A stretch of DNA of 10,092 bases from Goniomonas avonlea (Eukaryota > Cryptophyceae > Goniomonadida > Goniomonadaceae). This document shows, piece by piece, positions 1 through 6,574 of this stretch; positions within the stretch are counted from its first letter, which is position 1, and each line of letters opens with the position of its first letter. Below the pieces are notes generated by a model. It saw only the letters and a list, made by a program, of their open reading frames with translations, had not been told where the DNA came from and did no database searches. The stretch spans positions 1 through 10,092 of the forward strand of contig QUTJ01031155.1 in assembly GCA_003573635.1 (NCBI GenBank). The letters run 5' to 3'. Both the position numbers and the translations under genes were made by a program.

Positions 1-95
1 CTCAAGAGCAGCTCTGCCTCTCAAGAGCAGCTCTGTCTCTCAAGAGCAGCTCTGTCTCTCAAGAGCAGCTCTGTCTCTCAAGAGCAGCTCTGTCA
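1..95. repeat. 19-bp tandem repeat, five copies
   Basis: Five head-to-tail copies of a 19-bp unit (ctcaagagcagctctgtct) begin at 1, 20, 39, 58 and 77. Copy 1 has c for t at its 17th base and copy 5 ends in a instead of t; the rest are identical. Each unit contains the interrupted inverted repeat agagc-a-gctct. The array starts at the window edge, so its true length is unknown. No coding frame or gene is associated with it. Confidence 0.95.
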
Positions 96-600
96 CGAGA
101 TTGCCTCCACGCCGCATTGATTGCTGTTGGGGCCGACATGGATGCCAAACATTGCCAGCAAGAACATCTCCATCTGACTAGTCTGGTGTGGTTTAGTCGT
201 CGCATCTCCATTGATGCCATGGTGCCGTCATCTCAGTTCCCAAGGTACGCCCCGGGCAGGCGAGGATACGACAAAACTCTCAACGAATAACAACTTTGAG
301 GGTACGACAAAACCTCACCCCCAAACAAGAAGACAAAACCCTCAATCCTCAACCAGGAACAGCCTGGAAGGTATGGAAACAAAGAAAACTCTGAGGTACG
401 ACAAGAACAACGGGCGCACAGCGTTAACCACGTCGTCGCCAGCGAGTGGGGTTTCGGGGGCAGGTGGCGTGGCATGGGTCGCGACGTAGTTCATGAAGTT
501 TGGGTCGCTTGTCCACTTGCGCATGCTGCGTACTTGTCAGGCCCAAGCTGACACAGAGTCCACCTCTCCTTCTCTATCTATCCAATTTTTGGCTTGTTAT
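96..600. other. no gene recognised
   Basis: I see no convincing exon here. The short open frames on both strands have no recognisable domain and overlap each other. The only structure is a loosely repeated motif, ggtacgacaa or ggatacgacaa followed by A-rich sequence, near 263, 300 and 393, which may be remnants of a diverged dispersed or tandem repeat. Confidence 0.5.
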
Positions 601-895
601 GTTCACTTGTTTGGATTGTTGGTGGGTGTGCGAGGTTGTTGGTGGGGGGTCGGGGTGTCGTGTGTCGGGTTGTCACGGGGGAGGTGGTTGGTGTGTGTGT
701 GTGGGGGGTTGTTGGTGGTGGTTCGGGGGGCTGTGTGCCGGGGTGTCGCGTGTCGGGTTGTCAGTGGGGGTGTCGGGGGGAGGTTGTTGGTGTGTGTGTG
801 TGGGGGGTTGTTGGCGGGGTTCGGGGGGTTGGGTGTCGGGTTGTCAGTGGGGGTGTCGGGGGAAGGTTGTTGGTGAGGGTCAGGGTGTTGTGTAT
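600..895. repeat. GT/G-rich minisatellite, unit about 83-88 bp
   Basis: The 13-mer tgtcgggttgtca recurs at 663, 751 and 834, giving periods of 88 and 83 bp. Between these lie shared blocks of (gt)n, gggggg and gttgttgg. The plus strand has many runs of three to six G close together, so it could form G-quadruplexes. Open frames across it on both strands are low-complexity (Gly/Val/Cys-rich on plus, Pro/Thr/His-rich on minus) and follow from the repeat composition, so I do not call them genes. Confidence 0.85.
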
Positions 896-909
896 CAGGT
901 GCCACGGGC

Positions 910-1807
910 TTACGCAGGCTCGAGACAACGAGACAACAACGGCAGCGACCAGACATGCAATTTCTCGTACTTTGGCGTTCGCGGAGAGGACCCGTGCGCC
1001 CTCGACCTTGCCCCCCCGCCCTTGGGCAGCGCCAAGTTGGCTCGCGTATTCTCGATAACTTCACGCGAAAGTGGCGACCGCTGTCTCGGCGAGGACTGCG
1101 GCTTCCTCCCATTGGCTTTGGTGCCGCGCTCATGGCGATGGCTGGCACTGCTCGACCCGTCACGCGGAGTGGAATTGAGCGGGGTTGTTGAGGCCGAAGC
1201 ATTGTGGTGCGCAGACCGGCCGCCGTACGCCCCGACATCGACGTCGACGTCCACATCGTCGCCATCGACATCGAGATCATCGTGGAGCTGCAGGCGGTCG
1301 TCCCAGTGCTCACGGTCTCCGTGGCGATCTCCTTGACGGTCTCCTTGACCGCGACGCCCACGTTCCGGGGACTGGAAGGCAGGCGCGCGAGCACGCGCTG
1401 TTGATTCTGTTATCACTGGTTCCCGGAAACTTTCGCGCCCCGCACCACTCAAGCAGGCAGAGACAGACAGGGCAGGCAGGGAGGGACCGAGAGGACTGAC
1501 GTTCATCTCACCACTCAGAGAGACAGACAGGGCAGGGAGAGGCAGACAGGCCTTACGTTGATCTTGCCCTCGCACACGCTTTAGTGCGGAGTCAAACAAA
1601 CTGCCTCGGGCGTCTGCGCCGTCACCAACAGCAACCTGACTCGCAGGGCCATCGCCCTGAAACATTATCACGGCGCCGTCCCCTTCAGCGCAGCCAGCGG
1701 CGTCAGGCGACGGCGACCGCGCGTCATACATCCAAGACCAGTCTCCGGCCCCCATAGCTGTCTCAGCCACCTGGCTCTCGTCCCCTCCAACTTCGTCATA
1801 GTACGTT
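910..1807 (-). CDS. putative C-terminal tail exon of the kinesin gene
   Basis: A minus-strand frame of about 299 codons is open from a possible acceptor (cgcacag, ending at 1808) to a TAA at 910-912. If a donor at 2059 (cttcg|gtggg) is used, the frame joins the motor exons in phase 2 and gives a 705-residue protein. The predicted segment looks disordered, with an acidic Asp-Val repeat (DDLDVDGDDVDVDVDVG, from about 1230-1280), a preceding Gly-Asp-Arg repeat, and Ser/Arg-rich sequence near the end. No domain is recognised and no coiled coil or FHA domain is obvious. GC-rich sequence can stay open by chance, and the plus strand is also open over 910-1336. An internal intron with donor at 1556 (caac|gtaagg) and acceptor at 1372 is an alternative that would end the protein after about 20 more codons. 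The frame is directly seen; the link to the kinesin is inferred. Confidence 0.35.
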
Positions 1808-1872
1808 CTGTGCGCAAGTTAGTGTGCCTGACAATCCCCCCCCCCTCCACCTTGTCGACGTACGTTCTGTGC
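1786..1872. repeat. imperfect tandem duplication containing a possible splice acceptor
   Basis: The 13-mer gtacgttctgtgc occurs at 1801-1813 and 1860-1872, 59 bp apart, with related flanks (tccaacttcgtc and tccaccttgtcg). Read on the minus strand, each copy is gcacag followed by aacgtac, i.e. an AG acceptor plus the start of the putative tail exon. A run of 10 C lies between the copies at 1836-1845. Confidence 0.75.
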
Positions 1873-1901
1873 ATAATGTGGCTCATTTATGCTTAAGAAA
1901 G

Positions 1902-2003
1902 TAAGATGGGACTGCTCGATCACCCTGACGTTTGCATGCTCGCATGTCACTAAGATGGGACTACCCGATCACTCTTAGCCCCCTTGCATGCTTGGGTAAC
2001 ATG
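1902..2003. repeat. diverged 49-bp direct duplication
   Basis: taagatgggact begins at 1902 and again at 1951, and the following bases stay similar (gctcgatcaccct versus acccgatcactct, then a shared tgcatgct). In the extended kinesin model this lies inside the intron before the tail exon; otherwise it lies just downstream of the gene. Confidence 0.75.
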
Positions 2004-2007
2004 CAAG

Positions 2008-3681
2008 TCATGCGGAAGGGGGTGCGTGTGCCACAGTCAAACCGTGTGTGCGCACCCACCGAAGGTGGTCTGCCACGTCCTTGCCTTCCGCCTCGGACGG
2101 GCCCGGACCATGAGAATTGTGCACATTGAGCGGCGCCCTGAACTCTGTGGCCTCAGGGCCTGTGGGGAGCAGCCCGGGGACCGTATGCACGCGGGCGGCG
2201 GCGAGTGCTGCTGCTGTGTGCGCAACGTCCGACGCCAGTCTCTCGCCAAGCACCCCGAGGGCCGGAGTGTGCTTCACAGGTTTGCACAGCATTCCCGACG
2301 CGTCTGTCACAAGGCTGGAGACGCACGAGTCAGTGACATAGCGAGCGAGCGAGGGAGAGAGTGCGAGAGAGAAGAGCTGGGAGCTGACCGCATGGTCAGA
2401 GGGAGAGAGACAGCTGGGAGCTCATCGTGTGGTGTGTGTGAGAGAGAGAGAGTCAGAGAGAGAGAGAAGAGCTGGGAGTGCTCACCGCATGGTCTGTAAC
2501 GTTTCTTCGATGTCATCTTCTGCAGGGCTCACCGTGCCGAGCACAGCAGTCATGGCGTTTTCGCTCAGCGCCTCATGAAGAACCCTGAAACAGCGGATCA
2601 GGGCGGACTGAAGATCAGGGCGAACTGAAGATACGCATTGCAATACACAGTGGATATGCCGGCGTACCATGTCAGCACCGATTCACGCGCTGGAACATGC
2701 CCTTGAATCCCTCGCCCCCGCTGTGCGAGGGCGTGGATGACCTTCCCCAGAGCTCCGAGTGATTTGCTCACCGAGCGACTTTCACTATCCTGTGGCACAG
2801 AGCATAATCAAAAATGTGCGAACAAGGCAACCATGGTCACCTTGGCGTTGCGGTCAAACCCTGCCAGGTCAGCAACAGTGATCTTGGAGAGCAGGTCTTC
2901 TGTTCCACCAATTTCTTTGGTCTGAGTAACGACTATTTGAAGAATAATATGAGATTGAGAGACCCAGCCACGACGCTTGGTCTTCATCACGTGGCGTTGA
3001 CTGTTTCCGATTGGGTCAGTGAGGAACGCTGACGCAAGTGAACGACCTGTAAGCTTCATCCAGGAGGTCGCTCATTTCCCCATCATGCTGAACGGAATGC
3101 CACGATAGTCCCTGGATCCAAGTTCCTTTCTGAGGATGGTCCCGTACCTTGAGTGTCTCCGCTTGGGCCACATCCCCCGCTCGCAGGTCGCGTAAAGAAT
3201 CTGAATGAACCTCCAACACAGATGCTTGGACGCGGATATCGTGTGGGCTATCATAGCAAAAATCTTTAAGTCGGTCGATAAGCATGGGTACGACGCCAGG
3301 CTCATCTTCTGTCCCCACTAAGCTGAAAGTTTTTCCCGAGCCGGATTGACCATAACTCAGCAGTGTCAAATCGTGGCCATCTACAAGAAGGATCAGTCCA
3401 TGAAAGATAAAAAAGGGGGTCGTGACAATACCAAGAGCCTTTTCGACAAGATCTGCAGCGAAAGCATCGTAAAGATACTCCTGCGTCGCGTACACGCGAG
3501 ACGCAGGATCAAAGGACCAGAGGTTTTCATCGAACTCAAAGGAGCGGACAGAGCCATCCTTGGGGTTCTGTACGGTGGTACTCGTCGCATCCATGTGAAC
3601 AACACATTTCTGGTTCTCTGATTTCTCCCGAGAGGAGAGTGGCCGCACGCGCACCACACCTCGGGTGCGACCTCGCAGCAT
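2008..3681 (-). CDS. kinesin-3-like motor protein, six exons
   Basis: Exons on the minus strand: 3681-3432, 3380-3047, 3000-2841, 2789-2668, 2584-2486 and 2314-2008, joined in phases 1, 2, 0, 2, 2 to give 423 residues. Introns are 51, 46, 51, 83 and 171 nt, all GT-AG. Landmarks in order: VVRVRP (residues 9-14), FEFDENLWS (48-56), P-loop GQSGSGKT (94-101), degenerate switch I VSQSH (208-212), switch II DLAGFDR (239-245), SKSLGALGKVIHAL, ARESVLTW (ending at 289), TVSPAEDDIEETLQTMR, and a neck-like KPVK (333-336). The YWS-like motif and the SVLTW motif point to the kinesin-3 family. The start ATG at 3681 follows an in-frame stop (near 3728) and places VRVRP at the normal distance from the N terminus. 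An earlier out-of-frame ATG lies at 3757-3755. The protein is short for kinesin-3 unless the tail exon at 910-1807 is added. Kinesins move on microtubules using ATP; the altered switch residues make activity here doubtful. Confidence 0.85.
2362..2497 (-). repeat. donor-site duplication with GA-rich satellite in kinesin intron 5
   Basis: The exon 5 end plus donor region (plus strand agctgggagtgctcaccgca, then tggtctg) at 2470-2497 has a close copy at 2375-2399 (agctgggagctgaccgcatg, then gtcag) and a weaker copy around 2412-2434. On the minus strand the close copy reads accatgcg|gtcagc, mimicking the real accatgcg|gtgagc junction. The spaces between are (ga)n tracts, which on the minus strand form a long pyrimidine run. 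Confidence 0.75.
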
Positions 3682-3823
3682 CTTCAAAACAATGTCGTTC
3701 CAGCCAAGCCTGTCGGTATCGAACAGCTATCGGTGATTGTTGATGCTCTTCACACATCAAGTCTGTTGGCTGGACCGTTGTGTGGTGGAAGCGCAGAGTT
3801 GCCTGACAGTGGCGTGCCCCTCG
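3682..3823. promoter_or_regulatory. short divergent intergenic region, probable bidirectional promoter
   Basis: Only 142 bp separate the proposed kinesin ATG (minus, 3681) from the proposed TSNAXIP1-like ATG (plus, 3824). The 5' ends of both transcripts and any shared promoter must fall in or around this interval. I see no clear TATA box. A second plus-strand ATG at 3743 is in frame with the TSNAXIP1-like start and would add 27 residues. A minus-strand ATG at 3757-3755 opens a frame that overlaps the kinesin start out of frame. The promoter role is inferred from geometry. Confidence 0.5.
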
Positions 3824-4222
3824 ATGACAGATTCCTCGCCGGTCCCCAAGGTTGTTCTTTCTGTACCGAGCTTTCACGCATACTTACACGCTTGACCAGC
3901 TCGCACTTGGAGATCTTCCACCAGTGGAGGATCTATGGAAACATTCCAAGGCGAAACCGGTTCCAGGACCTTCACCTACGCCGTTCTCCCCGATGAAGCC
4001 GAACAGTGCAAGGTACCACACTAGCCCTCGGATTCGTGTCAAGGGATTCAGGACTCAGCGGGGTTATCGTTCGCACGAGCTCCCAGCGCGGTTGCCCGAA
4101 GTCGAGAACCAGCAACACATCACTTCTTTCTTGGCCAACAGCATGCCTTCTCACCCTCTTGGGAATGATTATGTCCCAAACAAAGACCTTCCGGCTATTG
4201 ACAACCACTTGAATCGGCTTAG
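3824..4222 (+). other. TSNAXIP1-like exons 1-2, N-terminal leader
   Basis: Exon 1 encodes MTDSSPVPK and is followed by a 49-nt intron (3851-3899, caag|gttgtt to gaccag|c). Exon 2 keeps the frame and encodes residues 10-116, a basic, proline-rich and probably disordered leader with no recognised domain. Its end at 4222 (cttag|gtatgg) was chosen because the next acceptor, cgcag at 4265, has a clean consensus and restores the frame into the conserved exon 3. Confidence 0.6.
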
Positions 4223-6481
4223 GTATGGCCTTGGACGTCGGGGTCATCACCCTGACATCTCGCAGCCAAGCCTTGGGTGGCCCAGAATCTCCACGAATGA
4301 TGGGGTGTGGCACTCGGGGTGTCATTTCAACTTGGCCTGCCAACGCCAACGGTAAGGGAACCGCTACAATCGGGAAATCCCCCCCTGGCAAGAGTGGGGA
4401 GGGTGGAAAGCCTCTGTTTCTCGTCACTCTGGAGCAGTTCCTCGAAAAGCGTCTGTCGTCCTGTTCTAAAGGGTGAGAACGCTTTCCACAATTCCGGATT
4501 TTTTGTTGTTGTTGAGATTCCTGGAATCTTAACCGAGCAAACCGTCAGATCTGAGGAGGCGTTGCTCGCCCATCACGACACATTTCGTATCTTCATTGAT
4601 GGTTTCAAGACGTATTCACCGTTGCTCTCTCGCATTTTCAAAGCCTACGACAAGAACGTGTTAAATTCACGGCGATACCGACAAGAGGTGCGTGGGCGCC
4701 CTTTTACTTCGAGTGTCGCTGACCTCTGCAGGTTGACAACTCCGACGCTCGCTTGGCTGCACTCCGAAACGAGTGCGAGCACGCGCTCCAGAAGCAAATG
4801 GAGGCGTATGCAGCTCGTAAGAAAGCGATGCAAACTGACGCTCTGAGACTGGCTGCGCGTGTCAAGGAGCTCGAGAACGAGCTTGACCTGCAGCAAGTGG
4901 CGGTGGGTCCAAAATCCTATCCACACTCTCAAGCATCTTCATGCCGGCACACTGTTTCGATATGAAAAAAACAGCTGTTCACGTTCAAGGAACGCTTGCG
5001 GATGGTGTTTGGATGGTGTTCCGAAGGAAAACGTGTTTTCGACCACTCAGTCGTGTGCACAGAGACACGCTGCTGCGGGCGAGACGGAGTCCATGAAGGA
5101 ACGTGCAGAAGTCGCTGAGGGAAAGAACAAGGCGTTTGCTTCAGGTTACAAGTATCTCATGCAGACCGTCGCCAATAAGAAAATGACGGTGAGCACTGCC
5201 ACTGTCCGCCGGTGTCATTTTGTTGCAAGTCTATGGATATTCCCAGCGGGCGTTCCCAGAGGGTGGCGAGCACTGTGGTGGCTGAGCGCTGCGTTCTCTG
5301 ATATGCGTTCGCTTGGAGGCGTTTCGCACATGTAATGCGAGATGTGCGGCATGCGAGATGTGCGGCATGCGAGATGTGCGGCATGCGAGATGTGCGGCAT
5401 GCGAGATGTGCGGCATGCGAGATGTGCGGCATGCCAGATGTGCGGCATGCGAGATGCGCGGCATGTGGGATGTGCAGAGATTGACAGTCGAGGGGACATG
5501 TGGGATGTGCAGAGATTGACAGTCGAGGGGACATGTGGGATGTGCAGAGATTGACAGTCGAGGGCAGGCGGACGCGGAGGACCCGCTGGAGCTTGTCACT
5601 CTGATGCGGCGCATCGAGACACTGCAGCAAGAGATTGGCGTGCTGCACGGCCGCATGGCTAACTTGTGCGTCGGTTGTTCGTTTTACGGTTGGAGGTTGC
5701 GCGAGAATGAGAAGATATCTCGGTTTTGGGCTTATCTTTGCGTATGCTCATCGTGTTCTGACGTGGTTGTCCAGGTACGACCACGAAGAGTTCACGTCGG
5801 CCCAAGATCAGCTAATTCAAGAGCGGAACAAGTTCAAGAGGGAGAACGAGCTGCTGGAGCACAAGGTGAGTGTTTGGCTGGCGAAATGGGGAGAGCTTGT
5901 CGTTGGGCAGCGCCGGTGGACTTGCCGTGACGCGATGGCAGGTCATGGACCTGACCAATGAGCTGCAAACCACAGCAGAGGAACGCCTGCAACAAAAGAT
6001 TCTGGCGGATAGGTTTGGACAGGAGCTGGCGGCAATCAAGGGGCGCATGACGCCCAAGCCTGACTGGAGCAAGGAGGAGACCCAGGAGTGCCTCGCCGCC
6101 ATGGAGGTGGACAAAGACCTCTCCACGGAGCAGACAACAGAGCTTGTCATGGCGTCCATCAAGCAACTTCTTGCAGACGCCGGCAAACCGCTGCCGTCTG
6201 ACCCGGAGGGCGTTTACAAGTAAGCAGCCATACCCTAAACCCTACACCACCACACCACCCCCCGTTTACAAGTAAGCGTTTACAAGTGGCCATACCCCAA
6301 ACCTTACACCACCACACCACCTCCGTTTACAAGTAAGCAGCCATCTAAACCCTCAACCCCCCCCCCCCCCCATCACACCCAGTTTAAGTAAGCAGCCAGC
6401 TAAACCCTAAACCCTGAACCCTAAACCTAAACTAAACCACTGCCATCCGCCTTGGGCTTGCCGCACAGCTGTCCACTTTCG

Positions 6482-6574
<93 letters not shown>

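Noticed and set aside
500-1336. Plus-strand open frame of 278 codons
   Set aside because: Its first half is a translation of the GT-rich minisatellite (Gly/Val/Cys-rich) and the rest overlaps the more plausible minus-strand frame. No domain and no clear splice links.
3016-3059. Apparent frameshift in the kinesin after the DLLDEAYR segment
   Set aside because: A 46-nt GT-AG intron (3001-3046) removes it and restores exact spacing to switch I, so no broken gene is needed.
3733-3996. Plus-strand frame through the divergent intergenic region
   Set aside because: It lacks an ATG start and runs out of frame with exon 2 of the TSNAXIP1-like gene.
5157-5656. Minus- and plus-strand frames with repeated CRTSRMPHISHA-type peptides
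   Set aside because: They arise from the 16-bp repeat, which stays open in several frames on both strands.
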